Shown here one piece after another: positions 55,155 to 63,905 of a DNA stretch of 64,000 nucleotides; position 1 is the first letter of the stretch; every line of letters begins with the position of its first letter. The stretch comes from Geobacter sp. (GTDB lineage: Bacteria; Desulfobacterota; Desulfuromonadia; Geobacterales; Geobacteraceae). The stretch spans positions 35,293 through 99,292 of the forward strand of contig PJFC01000010.1 of NCBI GenBank assembly GCA_003574885.1, in the 5' to 3' direction. The notes below the pieces were generated by a model, which worked only from the letters and a program-made list of their open reading frames with translations, ran no database searches and was not told where the DNA came from. Made by a program: the position numbers and the translations under genes.

Positions 55155-56828
55155 CTAACGAACAAAACGGTACACAATATACGGTATTCCTCCCGGCTCC
55201 TGGCCAATGGAAACCAGTTCCATCCCTGCGGGAGGAGTAAAGCTCCTGCCGGGCTCAAAGAGCGGCTGATAGAGTGGTTCCAACTGGGGGCGCGCGGAGA
55301 GCAGCTGGAGAGTTGCAATCAGGTAATCAACCCTGTGTTTTGCGGCATATTCGACAATTTCTGCAAAGCTACCCTGGGGGGGCATCAGGTAAGGTCGTTG
55401 TGAGTAAAAGCCAATCCTTCCCGAACGGGTCATGATTACGGATTTTTCCGGGAGGATCTCTCGCAGCCGAAGCCCTACCTGCTTGTCGTCGTACCGGCCG
55501 CCATCCTGAGTATAGCTGTAAGGAGGCTTCGGCCCGGGAATCCCCTTATAGACGTACCAGCAACCCAAGATAAAAACCACTGGCACAAAAACAGTAATCC
55601 ACGAAGACGTGCCAAGGAACCGGCGCACCAAACCATCGAGGTATGCGCAACCACCACCGGCCATCATGAGCAGAACCGGAATATATGCGTAAAAACCCCG
55701 CGGTTGAACAAAATAGAGCACGTACAGGAGCAGCGGAGCGCAGATAGCTGCAAGCATCAGTCGGACAACACCTCCGTGCCAGCGGAGCGACAAATTGGCC
55801 GCATCGCCCGATTCCTCCGTTTCAGCGCCTGCAAAGCGGGGTATCCACGCAAATCCCAGTAACACAAAGGGCCAGAGGAAGGCGGGAAATGCATTGGCGA
55901 ACTCGCGCGGCAGGGCGCGCAGATTGTCACGAACATTTCCCCAAAAGATATCGGGGTCATCTTTCATCAAGTCCAGAAGAGTCGAATCGCCCCCTCCCAC
56001 CTCCTGTCCCTTGGCATCCAACCGCATGTGCTGGTCTGGAGCCTCCGCCCCACGATACTCCTTGATGATGCTCGAATTCAGCCCTGTTTTTCCACTCAGC
56101 TGCCACTTGCCGGTTTCATTGTGCAGATAATTCATATAGGGGAGTGCCGGCACCAGAAAACCACACCAGAAAACAGCCAACAGGAGCCCAACGCGAGGCC
56201 TGCGCAAGACAGTGTCCCCCATCAGAAACAAGAGAAGAAGGATACATGAAAACATGACCGCAACAATAAATCCCTCGGGACGTGCCAGATAGGCGATACC
56301 AAGTGCCCCGCCCGACAAAAGCACGGCACAGGCCCTGACTTCGTCAAAGCCGCTCCAGAACGCCCAGGCTGCTGCAAGAGCAAAGAAAGTATAGGTGGGC
56401 TCGGTAATATCAACCCCGGACATCCCGTGGAGAAACGGCAGGGTAATGAAGAGCAGTGAAGAACAGATGGCAGCGCTCCGCCCCCAGAATCTCAACGCCA
56501 GGGAATAAAGCGGCACGATGGTGAGAGCGTTGAACACGACGGAGACCGTCCTGGCGGATGATTCAAGATCGTGGAGCACGAGACTGAACAGGCCGACCAG
56601 GAAGGGATAGAGGGGGGGGAATACCGTCCCGAAGACCCGGGGATTCCCGGTCTCGAAAAAGGCTCTCCCGGCATTCGCATAACCGGTGCCATCGGCAGAC
56701 ATCACGTCATAAAACCTGGCTCCATAGAAACCATACATGATGGCAAGTCCCGTCAAGAGGGCCACAATAACCAACTCAGTGGGCCGGACCCTGCCAACCC
56801 CGGGAACACACATTGCCTTCCTAGTCAT
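55155..56828 (-). CDS. GT39-family (PMT-like) membrane glycosyltransferase
   Basis: 557 residues with about twelve membrane segments. The first loop has MSADGTGYANAGRAFFETG, with an Asp in the GT-C catalytic position, followed by PPLYPFLVGLFS. A soluble C-terminal part of about 110 residues contains REILPEKSVIMTRSGRIGFYSQRP. It probably uses the lipid-phosphate sugar made by the neighbouring GT2 genes. Substrate unknown. Confidence 0.85.
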   Translation of the reverse strand: MTRKAMCVPGVGRVRPTELVIVALLTGLAIMYGFYGARFYDVMSADGTGYANAGRAFFETGNPRVFGTVFPPLYPFLVGLFSLVLHDLESSARTVSVVFNALTIVPLYSLALRFWGRSAAICSSLLFITLPFLHGMSGVDITEPTYTFFALAAAWAFWSGFDEVRACAVLLSGGALGIAYLARPEGFIVAVMFSCILLLLFLMGDTVLRRPRVGLLLAVFWCGFLVPALPYMNYLHNETGKWQLSGKTGLNSSIIKEYRGAEAPDQHMRLDAKGQEVGGGDSTLLDLMKDDPDIFWGNVRDNLRALPREFANAFPAFLWPFVLLGFAWIPRFAGAETEESGDAANLSLRWHGGVVRLMLAAICAPLLLYVLYFVQPRGFYAYIPVLLMMAGGGCAYLDGLVRRFLGTSSWITVFVPVVFILGCWYVYKGIPGPKPPYSYTQDGGRYDDKQVGLRLREILPEKSVIMTRSGRIGFYSQRPYLMPPQGSFAEIVEYAAKHRVDYLIATLQLLSARPQLEPLYQPLFEPGRSFTPPAGMELVSIGQEPGGIPYIVYRFVR

Positions 56829-56881
56829 GCTCCATCATCCTTTTCATCAGCTCCCTTTCCGTTGATCATCTTCACGCAGGC

Positions 56882-57649
56882 TCATTTACCTTTGTAACCC
56901 GCCGCCCCGGTAAAAACGGCCATCTTCGCCAGCCCCAACTTCGCCAGCCTGAACTGCACCGCCGTTTTCAGAACTCCCAACCCATAGGTAACGCTCCGCC
57001 GGAAATTTATGGATGAAGCATCATCGAAATACTTGGTCGGACAACTCACTTCGCCGATACGGTAGCCGAACCAGACAACCTGGGCAAGCATCTGGTTGTC
57101 GAACACGAAGTCGTCCGAATTCTTATTCAACGGCAGGGACTCCAGAATTTCCCGTGAAAAGGCCCGGTACCCGGAGTGGTATTCGGAAAGCTTGTGACCG
57201 AGCAGCAGGTTTTCGAACAGGGTCAAAAACCGGTTGGCGACGTACTTGTAGAGCGGCATCCCCCCCTTGAGGGCGCCAATGCCGAGAATCCGGGAGGCCA
57301 GCACCGCATCGAACTCACCATAGGCGATCATGGCCGCCATGGCCGTAATCAGTTTCGGCGTGTACTGGTAATCGGGGTGGAGCATGACCACGATGTCCGC
57401 ACCGTTCTCCAGCGCCGTCCGGTAACAGGTCTTCTGATTGCCGCCGTACCCCGTGTTCTGTTCATGGACGATGGTCCGTATCCCCAACCTCCGTGCAACC
57501 TCGGCGGTATCGTCACGACTGGCGTCATCAACGAGGATCACCTCATCCACAAACTCGAACGGGATCTCGCTGTAGGTCATCTCCAGCGTTTTTGCCGCAT
57601 TATAGGCGGGAAGCACCACCGCGATCTTCTTTCCGTTCAGCAAGGTCAC
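56882..57649 (-). CDS. GT2 glycosyltransferase, polyprenyl-phosphate type
   Basis: 255 residues. [55 protein letters not shown] and [14 protein letters not shown] are typical. The first codon is GTG 57649 or TTG 57643; GGAG spacing favours the latter. A gap of about 110 bases separates it from trmN6. It is one of three glycosyltransferases in this - strand group. Confidence 0.86.
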   Translation of the reverse strand: MTLLNGKKIAVVLPAYNAAKTLEMTYSEIPFEFVDEVILVDDASRDDTAEVARRLGIRTIVHEQNTGYGGNQKTCYRTALENGADIVVMLHPDYQYTPKLITAMAAMIAYGEFDAVLASRILGIGALKGGMPLYKYVANRFLTLFENLLLGHKLSEYHSGYRAFSREILESLPLNKNSDDFVFDNQMLAQVVWFGYRIGEVSCPTKYFDDASSINFRRSVTYGLGVLKTAVQFRLAKLGLAKMAVFTGAAGYKGK

Positions 57650-57762
57650 TCTCCTTATTCAACCTGGGAAAAACAGAAACCAGGGAACCTTCAACCTAAA
57701 GACTTAAATCCGCCTTTATCGGATGTTCTCCGTTGTTTTCAATTGCCGTTTTGGTTCAATGC

Positions 57763-58458
57763 TCATATCAACTGCTCCCCGTCCTTGACAAACAGCGGCG
57801 GCAGCACTCGCAGCTCCCCCTTTCGCCCTTTCGCCAGTTCGGCAAGGAACATCCGCGCCTCGGCCTCTCCGTGTCCATGAACCATCCGCAGACGTAGCAG
57901 CGCCAGTTTCAGTTCCGTCGCAAGAGTGAAGAACTCGGCCAGCCGGGAAGGATGGGAAATGAAACAGATCCGCCCCGTCGGTTTCACCAGATACTTTGCC
58001 GCCGCCAGAAAATCGGCCAGGCCGGCGGTCGACTCGTGCCGGGCCAGGTCCCGCCCGGCCCGGGGACTGATGCGGCCAGTGCCACGCCGGCGATAGGGGG
58101 GATTGGCCGTCACCAGGTCAAAGGAAGAAACGGGGAAATGTCCCCGCAGATGTGCCACATCCTCGTCCAGAATCGTCACCTGTTCACCGAGTCCATTGAG
58201 CCGGACATTGCGCTCCGCAATTCCAACCATGGTTTGCTGGTGCTCCACGCCGACAAACTGCACCCCCGCCGCCGAACGGGCGAGAACCAGCGGAATCACA
58301 CCGCAACCGGTCCCCAGGTCCACCCCCTTTTCGCCATCCTTTATGCCGGCAAACTCGCACAGAAGAAGGGGGTCGAGGGAAAAGCGGTACCCGTCACGGG
58401 GCTGGATGAGGCGAAGATCGAAGCGACGGATTTCATCGATGGTTTCCTCACCTTTCAC
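57763..58458 (-). CDS. tRNA1(Val) (adenine(37)-N6)-methyltransferase-like (TrmN6)
   Basis: 231 residues. The N-terminal RLIQPRDGYRFSLDPLLLCEF, SAM motif VDLGTGCGVIPLVLA and the NPPY catalytic motif in LVTANPPYRRRGTGR identify the N6-adenine methylase class of TrmN6/YfiC. The only in-frame start ahead of the conserved part is GTG 58458, inside a GGTGAAA array, giving an MKGE beginning exactly like yraN. The gene follows a YfhO-like gene whose stop is in the same array. Confidence 0.88.
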   Translation of the reverse strand: MKGEETIDEIRRFDLRLIQPRDGYRFSLDPLLLCEFAGIKDGEKGVDLGTGCGVIPLVLARSAAGVQFVGVEHQQTMVGIAERNVRLNGLGEQVTILDEDVAHLRGHFPVSSFDLVTANPPYRRRGTGRISPRAGRDLARHESTAGLADFLAAAKYLVKPTGRICFISHPSRLAEFFTLATELKLALLRLRMVHGHGEAEARMFLAELAKGRKGELRVLPPLFVKDGEQLI

Positions 58459-58484
58459 CTTTCACCTTTCACCTTTCACCTTTC
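58450..58484. repeat. GGTGAAA heptamer array at the YfhO/trmN6 junction
   Basis: CTTTCAC on the + strand is repeated four full times (58452-58479) with partial units on both ends. It contains the YfhO-like stop (58462-58464) and the trmN6 GTG start (58456-58458), the same arrangement as at 47119-47153. Confidence 0.92.
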
Positions 58485-60888
58485 TTCTGTTTCTCCACTC
58501 CCTTCCCACCATGAAGGCAAAGAACGCAAATGATGCCAGGGTCAGATACTTGCCGACCTTGAAGGGGAGCGGATCGAAGGTGAATTCCACCGTGTGGGAT
58601 CCCGGCGTAAGGTACACCCCGCGCAGGATGTAGTCAACCCGCTGAATATCGGCCGGTTTGCCGTCCACCCATGCACGCCATCCCTTGTAATACTTTTCCC
58701 CCATGACCAGCAGAGCATTCCCGGTTGCCTGAGCGGACAGGGTAATCCTGTTTGCTTCGTATTTCCCCACGGTCACCTCCCCCGCGTTGCCGGTCCCCGT
58801 CGTCATCGCATCGGCCATAGGAAGAGAAGGTTGGGACTCAACCAGTGCAAGGCGGCGGGGGTCGAAGCGCGGGTTCTGCAGAATCGGCAACTGCTGGCGG
58901 GGTTCCGTCGTTACAAGTACAGCCGGCACCAGCCATGCCTTGGGAAGCACCGTCCGGTTCTCAAGGACCACTTCCGCCCCGTCGGGGGAGGTAAAGACAG
59001 GCCGGAACCGGTCCCCCATCTTGTCCTTTTCCTTATCGTAGGCGGCAGTGTCATAGACGAGGTACTTCACGTTCATAATATCAAGCATGGCCGAATCAAA
59101 GGAAAACCCGTCAAGGAAATCCTGCCAACGCTGCTGTTGCACCGGATTGGAGGTGAACATGACCGGGATGCCGGCGGTCACATACTGCATCGGATCGCGG
59201 CCGTTCATGGGAAGGACCCGGTATTCCTTCGAGCCCCGGGACAGGTACTCCATCACCGGCGTTTTCGTCCCCCGTAACGATTGGGGGAGATCCTGGAGCA
59301 GCATGAACTTGGCGTTCACCCGCCCCGTGTCGGCCAGGAACAGAAGGAAAAGGATCGGCAGCACAATTCTCACGGAAAACCATTTCCGGGCCAGTCCGAA
59401 CAGCACGGCGGCATAGAGGGACGCTACCACCACCGCAATTGCCGTCTCCCTCACCAGATTATTCCAGCGGTTCATGACAAGTTGGGGGCCCTGTTCATAA
59501 CGGGTCGGCTGGGCGAACACCTCGATGAACCGGCTCAGCAAGAAATCACGGCCCGCCGCCTCCACCGTCACCATGACGAAAAGCAGCACCGGCAGCGCCA
59601 GCACAGCGGCCAGATATCGCCGGAACGCCCTTGTCCCCCGAGCCCCCTCGTCACGAAGAATATCGAGCCCCCGTGCGGCCAGAACCCCCAGCCCGAGAAC
59701 AGGGATGAACATCATCATCTTCGGCACCCGGAAGTGGTTGATGCCGGGGAAGTGCTCAAAGAGAAACCAGTAGAACGGGGTATATTTCCCCAGGGAAAAG
59801 AGGATACCCAGCACCACACCCGCCAGCGCCAGCCAGGTATACCGGTCGCGCCGGAAGATGAGCGGCAGGGGGAGGAGGAGCCAGGGAAGAAGCCCCATGT
59901 AGTCGGAGGTCTGGGTGAAGACCATCCGTCCCCAGTAATAGGCGTCGATATCTGCAGTATTGTACCCCCCCTCCTGGCGGGAAAAGCCGAACATGCCGGG
60001 GACCACGAAGGTCGCCAGCTCCTCGGGAGGCATGGACCAGGACATGGCCTCTTCCAGGTTCAACCCCCCCTGTCCCTGATTGGCGCCGTTCTGCGCGCCG
60101 CGGGTGGTATCCCTGGACCAGTCCGCAAGAGGAATGAGGGAAATGGCAACCGTGGAGAGGAAGAAGAACATTGTCACCAGATTGAGTCCCACCAGCCGGC
60201 CTATCTGGCGCGGCGACCGTTGCCGTTCGGTTACCAGGATGCCAATGGAACGCCCCACACCGTACACACCGATCCCGAGACAGGTGTAGAAAGCGACCTG
60301 CCAGTGCATGTTGAAGAACTGGAAGGCAAGGACGAACCCGGCAGCCAGGAACCAGATCACACGACGGCAGATGAACCCCTTTTCGAAGAAATAGAAGGCC
60401 CATGGAGCGAAGCTGATGGTAGCGATCTTCTGGGCGTGGCCGGCGTTGATGAGCGATGCATTTTCCGGCACGATGGCAAACAGCAGTCCGCCGAGCAGGG
60501 CGGCCGTCCTGCTGCAGCCGATGGCACGGCAGTAACAATAGGTCCCGGCGGCGCCGACAAAGAGATGGAACACGATGAACCACGCCACATTGGCCGGTTC
60601 CGGAATGAGCCAGAACAGAAGGTTCCGGTAATAGAGGAACTGCATGGAAAGGGTGCCGCCGCCTTCGCTCCCACCGCCGTTGCTCATCATGTCCCAGCCG
60701 GCCTGCAGCTGAGTCCTGAAAAGGTCCAGAAACCCCATCTCCTTGAAGTGGCGAATCCCCCAGTAGAACTCGTTGGTAATGTCCGGCGCCCGGATGATCA
60801 GGTGGGTAAAGAGAATCTTGGAGAAATAGAGCACCAGCACTGCCAGCAGGGCTGAAAGGGCGAGTATATTTTTTCTGCGGTCGGTCAT
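58462..60888 (-). CDS. YfhO-like multipass membrane protein
   Basis: 808 residues. A first membrane segment, then PDITNEFYWGIRHFKEMG, SMQFLYYRNLLFWL and about twelve membrane segments, with a long C-terminal periplasmic part (LVMGEKYYKGWRAWVDGKPADIQRVDYI) and one last segment, as in YfhO proteins. It is related to the gene at 22548-24983 in plan and end motif. The final VKGER residues derive from the heptamer array. A role in lipid-linked glycosylation is inferred. Confidence 0.85.
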   Translation of the reverse strand: MTDRRKNILALSALLAVLVLYFSKILFTHLIIRAPDITNEFYWGIRHFKEMGFLDLFRTQLQAGWDMMSNGGGSEGGGTLSMQFLYYRNLLFWLIPEPANVAWFIVFHLFVGAAGTYCYCRAIGCSRTAALLGGLLFAIVPENASLINAGHAQKIATISFAPWAFYFFEKGFICRRVIWFLAAGFVLAFQFFNMHWQVAFYTCLGIGVYGVGRSIGILVTERQRSPRQIGRLVGLNLVTMFFFLSTVAISLIPLADWSRDTTRGAQNGANQGQGGLNLEEAMSWSMPPEELATFVVPGMFGFSRQEGGYNTADIDAYYWGRMVFTQTSDYMGLLPWLLLPLPLIFRRDRYTWLALAGVVLGILFSLGKYTPFYWFLFEHFPGINHFRVPKMMMFIPVLGLGVLAARGLDILRDEGARGTRAFRRYLAAVLALPVLLFVMVTVEAAGRDFLLSRFIEVFAQPTRYEQGPQLVMNRWNNLVRETAIAVVVASLYAAVLFGLARKWFSVRIVLPILFLLFLADTGRVNAKFMLLQDLPQSLRGTKTPVMEYLSRGSKEYRVLPMNGRDPMQYVTAGIPVMFTSNPVQQQRWQDFLDGFSFDSAMLDIMNVKYLVYDTAAYDKEKDKMGDRFRPVFTSPDGAEVVLENRTVLPKAWLVPAVLVTTEPRQQLPILQNPRFDPRRLALVESQPSLPMADAMTTGTGNAGEVTVGKYEANRITLSAQATGNALLVMGEKYYKGWRAWVDGKPADIQRVDYILRGVYLTPGSHTVEFTFDPLPFKVGKYLTLASFAFFAFMVGREWRNRRKVKGER

Positions 60889-60907
60889 TGAAACTCCGTT
60901 GTTTAAA

Positions 60908-61077
60908 GGGGCTAGAGACTAGGGGCTGGGGACCCCAACTCTTCGGTTTTTTATAACTTGCCAGTTAGTTCTTCCCTGGTCAAATAGTTTAAACGCTAGG
61001 CAAGGATCAGTTGGGTTTCCAGTTCAGCAAGGAAACCAAGCGGAATTGAGCCCCTAGCCCCTAGCCCCCAGCCCCTC
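60908..61077. repeat. interval bounded by inverted GCTAGGG heptamer arrays
   Basis: The left arm (60910-60933) reads GCTAGAG ACTAGGG GCTGGGG on the + strand; the right arm (61051-61076) reads CCCTAGC CCCTAGC CCCCAGC CCCT. They are inverted repeats around about 115 bases with no gene. The right arm contains the GT4 stop TAG (61054-61056). The layout recalls a MITE or a hairpin-forming element. Confidence 0.75.
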
Positions 61078-62250
61078 ATAAAAGTCATGCAACCGAAGGG
61101 CAAAATCCCGCCATCTGAACCGCTCAAGGAGGTAACGCCTCCCCGCTTCTCCGAGGGCACTCCTTTTTACAGGATTCTGCAAGAGTTCCACCACTCTGCC
61201 TGACATCTCCCCCCAATCGTCCGGATCGCAGAGGATGCCGGAGACTTCCGGCTTGATGTATTCCGCAAGCTGCCCCACCCGGTCTGCCACCACCGGCACG
61301 CCGGCCCGCAACAGTTCGGTCAGCTTGGCAGGGCATTTGGAGCGGTTGATAAGGGTATCACTGAACGGGTAGATGGCCACATCGCCCGCAGCCAGATATG
61401 ACGGTATGTCCGCCGGCTGCAGCCACCCGCCCATAACAACCGCCTCCCCGAACCCCTGTTCCCTTCCGACCGACAGGAGCAGTTCCTCCTCATTGTTGCG
61501 CCCCTGTCCGACCACCAGAAAGCGCACGTTTGGAACGTGCCGCCGGATTTCGGAGAACAGAAAATGGAGCTTGTCCTGGCTGAATTCGAAAAAACGCGTG
61601 TAAAGAAGAACTACCTGCGCGTCTGGAGGGATGCCGAGCCGTTCCCGCACTGCAGGACCGTCGCCGGGAGGGATATCATCAACACAGTTGGGGAGGTAGA
61701 GAACCTTTTGCACCGGCACCGCCATCCCCCAGACTTTGGTCTGCAGGGTGCGGCTCGCCACCGTGATCCCTGCCCCCCTCGGCAGCAGCCAGTTCTCCTG
61801 GAACTCGAAGACAAGCCTCTCGCCGCTGGAATAGGGATGGAGTGCATTCATCCCCCCCTTTCCCTCCCAGTCGTCCGTATCGACAAACAAGGTGGGCATT
61901 CGCAGCCCAAGTGACGTCAGGGAGAGGTGGAGCATCGCCGCCAGTCCGCCGTACCCTTTCGGCTTGAAGAGGTGGATCAGGTCGGGTTTCTCGGCCAGCG
62001 CCGCCCGGAACATACGCCACGCCAGAACCGGAGCGGCAAGCACCTTGTTCCTGGGACCGAGGACGATGTTCTTCACCGGCACCCCGCGCACCACCTCCGT
62101 CTTCCCCGAATCTTCCAGATTGGTATAGGGGGGGGCGATGATCACCACCTGGTGGCCCAGCGTCTGCAACTCTGCAGCCAGCGGGACCATGCGGGCGATC
62201 ACCGTCCCCTTGGGACGGAGTCCGAACGGTGCAAGAAAAACGATCTTCAT
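61054..62250 (-). CDS. GT4-family glycosyltransferase
   Basis: 398 residues from ATG 62250, which overlaps the toxin stop (ATGA). N-terminal KIVFLAPFGLRPKGTVIARMVPLA, VVLLYTRFFEFSQDKLHFLF near residue 225, VVMGGWLQPADIPSYLAAGDVAIYPF and the late LINRSKCPAKLTELLRAGVPVV region fit GT-B family 4. The EX7E motif is replaced by NRSKCPAKLTE, common in some subgroups. The end (GARG then TAG) is encoded in a GCTAGGG array. Confidence 0.87.
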   Translation of the reverse strand: MKIVFLAPFGLRPKGTVIARMVPLAAELQTLGHQVVIIAPPYTNLEDSGKTEVVRGVPVKNIVLGPRNKVLAAPVLAWRMFRAALAEKPDLIHLFKPKGYGGLAAMLHLSLTSLGLRMPTLFVDTDDWEGKGGMNALHPYSSGERLVFEFQENWLLPRGAGITVASRTLQTKVWGMAVPVQKVLYLPNCVDDIPPGDGPAVRERLGIPPDAQVVLLYTRFFEFSQDKLHFLFSEIRRHVPNVRFLVVGQGRNNEEELLLSVGREQGFGEAVVMGGWLQPADIPSYLAAGDVAIYPFSDTLINRSKCPAKLTELLRAGVPVVADRVGQLAEYIKPEVSGILCDPDDWGEMSGRVVELLQNPVKRSALGEAGRRYLLERFRWRDFALRLHDFYEGLGARG

Positions 62251-63116
62251 ACTGTGCACTCAACCCGGCTCGCCACATCACGAAAGAACTCGTGCGACCA
62301 GAGAGCGAGCATCTGTTGAACCTTGACAAACGGCGCTACGTCCTGCCGGGCCTGATTCACGTCGAGTCGCTCAATGGCGTCAAGCAGCAGATCCCGAAAT
62401 GCTGCCGGTGAAAGAGGCTCATCTCCGCTCCAATTGCCGGTTTGTCGCATTCGCTGCTCAAGATGGGCAAGGTTCAGCTGCGGATGATTGGCTGCATACC
62501 AGACAAAATCGTACCAGTCGCGCCCCTTGACACGGTTTTTCCATTTGCGGAAGAGAAGCGCATGCATCTTGCCGGCAAACAGGTCGGGAAGCGCATAGCT
62601 CCGGACGGCAAACGGTATCGGCTGCAGCAGATAGCGGGTCAACGTCGTGAACCCCATCGGCGGGTCCGTGTCCACCTCGATCTTTACCTTCACCATCTGT
62701 CCGGCGGCAACCTGCCCCGCCAGCTCTTTTCCGGCTTCGATAACCAGCAGTTCATTGCGGGTGTTCGCCTTGAGAAAGGCGGACTGCACCGCCGATGCCA
62801 CAGCCTTGTCCACCATCTCCACCCGGACGTTAAAGCCGAATGCCAGCAGTTCCTCCTCCAGTGACGCCGTATAGCGTGCCAGATTGAAGTCGGAGGACGG
62901 TGCCAGCAGCGAAAAATCCAGATCCTCGGAAAACCGGTCAAGCCCGTAGAGAATGCGCAGAGCCGTTCCGCCGTAGAACGCGGCGTGCTCGAAAAATTTG
63001 GCCCGCCAGAGACCGAGCAGCGCTACCTCCTGGATAATCTCCCGCAGCGCCCTGACCGTATCGTCAACACTCTTCGATTCGTATCTTGCGAGCATGCGGG
63101 TCACTGCCTCATGCAT
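62247..63116 (-). CDS. AbiEii-type nucleotidyltransferase toxin
   Basis: 289 residues. The nucleotidyltransferase motif YGGTALRILYGLDRFSEDLDFSLL near residue 48 has the G-G-T-x-L and S-x-D-x-D signature of AbiEii/AbiGii. A second helper motif FAGKMHALLFRKWKNRVKGRDWYDFVWY lies near residue 185. AbiEii blocks growth and pairs with AbiEi in type IV toxin-antitoxin systems, some of which stop phage. It starts at the antitoxin stop (shared base), and its own stop overlaps the GT4 start. Confidence 0.9.
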   Translation of the reverse strand: MHEAVTRMLARYESKSVDDTVRALREIIQEVALLGLWRAKFFEHAAFYGGTALRILYGLDRFSEDLDFSLLAPSSDFNLARYTASLEEELLAFGFNVRVEMVDKAVASAVQSAFLKANTRNELLVIEAGKELAGQVAAGQMVKVKIEVDTDPPMGFTTLTRYLLQPIPFAVRSYALPDLFAGKMHALLFRKWKNRVKGRDWYDFVWYAANHPQLNLAHLEQRMRQTGNWSGDEPLSPAAFRDLLLDAIERLDVNQARQDVAPFVKVQQMLALWSHEFFRDVASRVECTV

Positions 63117-63775
63117 TACCGTACTCCTTTGCTTAGGCGATTAACCAGACCAGCCAAAAGCTTCACCCTGCGGGAGCGGTAAAGCCGGGCGATTTCTTCA
63201 AGCCGTGCCGAATTAAGGCTGTTAAGGCCGACAGGTTCCACACGGAGACCGTCCAGCAGATAGTCGCGCAACCCCTTCTGCGTGGAGATGTCGGCGCCCC
63301 GCTCGGCAACTACCCGGTCTGCCAGGGCCTTTTCCGGAATAGCGATAAGGAAGGAGCGGCCATCATCAAGCTCAACCCGGTCCATGCCGGTGCGGAAGGC
63401 GTCCAGTGGAATCATCCGGTAGGAAAAGGTGCCGGCAGGCGTATCGAAGGTCCGTGACCGCCCGCAGGTGACCGAGGTCACTGTTTCCACCCGCTCCGGG
63501 GTCAGACCGTGATAGTGCAACGCATATTCGAGGGACACATAGGACGGACCATAGATGAGATTTGCGAGCAGTTCACGGCAGAAGGGGTGGCGGCGCAGAG
63601 GTTCGCCAAGGATATAGAGTCCCTTCTTGACCCGGACAATATCCCCTTTGGCCAGCATGCCGGATATCTTCATTCGCGGCCTGGCATATCCGTGAACGGC
63701 GTCCAGCAGAGTCTGGTAGTCAAACTCTTCATAGGGAATGCTCTTGAGCAGCAGGGTGTTCGTCATATGCACCAT
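63116..63775 (-). CDS. AbiEi-type antitoxin / regulator
   Basis: 219 residues. A winged-helix-like start (DAVHGYARPRMKISGMLAKGDIVRVKKGLYIL) is followed by the AbiEi C-terminal motif YVSLEYALHYHGLTPERVETVTSVTCGRSRTF. AbiEi proteins repress their own promoter and neutralise AbiEii without direct binding. A 35-base inverted repeat just upstream is the probable operator. Start at 63775 may be four codons early, with ATG 63763 as an alternative. Confidence 0.88.
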   Translation of the reverse strand: MVHMTNTLLLKSIPYEEFDYQTLLDAVHGYARPRMKISGMLAKGDIVRVKKGLYILGEPLRRHPFCRELLANLIYGPSYVSLEYALHYHGLTPERVETVTSVTCGRSRTFDTPAGTFSYRMIPLDAFRTGMDRVELDDGRSFLIAIPEKALADRVVAERGADISTQKGLRDYLLDGLRVEPVGLNSLNSARLEEIARLYRSRRVKLLAGLVNRLSKGVR

Positions 63776-63809
63776 CTCCCTTGTGATGGCAACAATATAG
63801 CATTTAACA

Positions 63810-63844
63810 GCATAGTATGTCCAATATAAATGGACTTACTATGC
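63810..63844. promoter_or_regulatory. inverted repeat, likely AbiEi operator
   Basis: GCATAGTATGTCCA and its reverse complement GCATAGTAAGTCCA (13 of 14 match) face each other across seven bases, 35-70 bases upstream of the antitoxin start. Known AbiEi proteins bind inverted repeats in their promoters, and this is the only strong symmetric site here. A weak promoter (TTGGAC...TATATT, 19-base gap) overlaps it. Confidence 0.6.
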
Positions 63845-63864
63845 TAAAACCAGTAATGCGACCC

Positions 63865-63895
63865 TGCAAATTGTCAATTCAATTTACAATTTGCA
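63865..63895. promoter_or_regulatory. perfect 10-base inverted repeat
   Basis: TGCAAATTGT and ACAATTTGCA are exact reverse complements across 11 bases. It lies between the operator and the GATCCCT array. There is no T-run, so it is not a standard terminator; it might be a second regulator site or cruciform. Confidence 0.45.
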
Positions 63896-63905
63896 AGAAA
63901 ATACC

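Noticed and set aside
59281..60855. 524-codon + strand open frame opposite the YfhO-like gene
   Set aside because: Extremely His/Glu/Gly/Pro-rich reading with no motif; it is the antisense shadow of a well-supported membrane protein.
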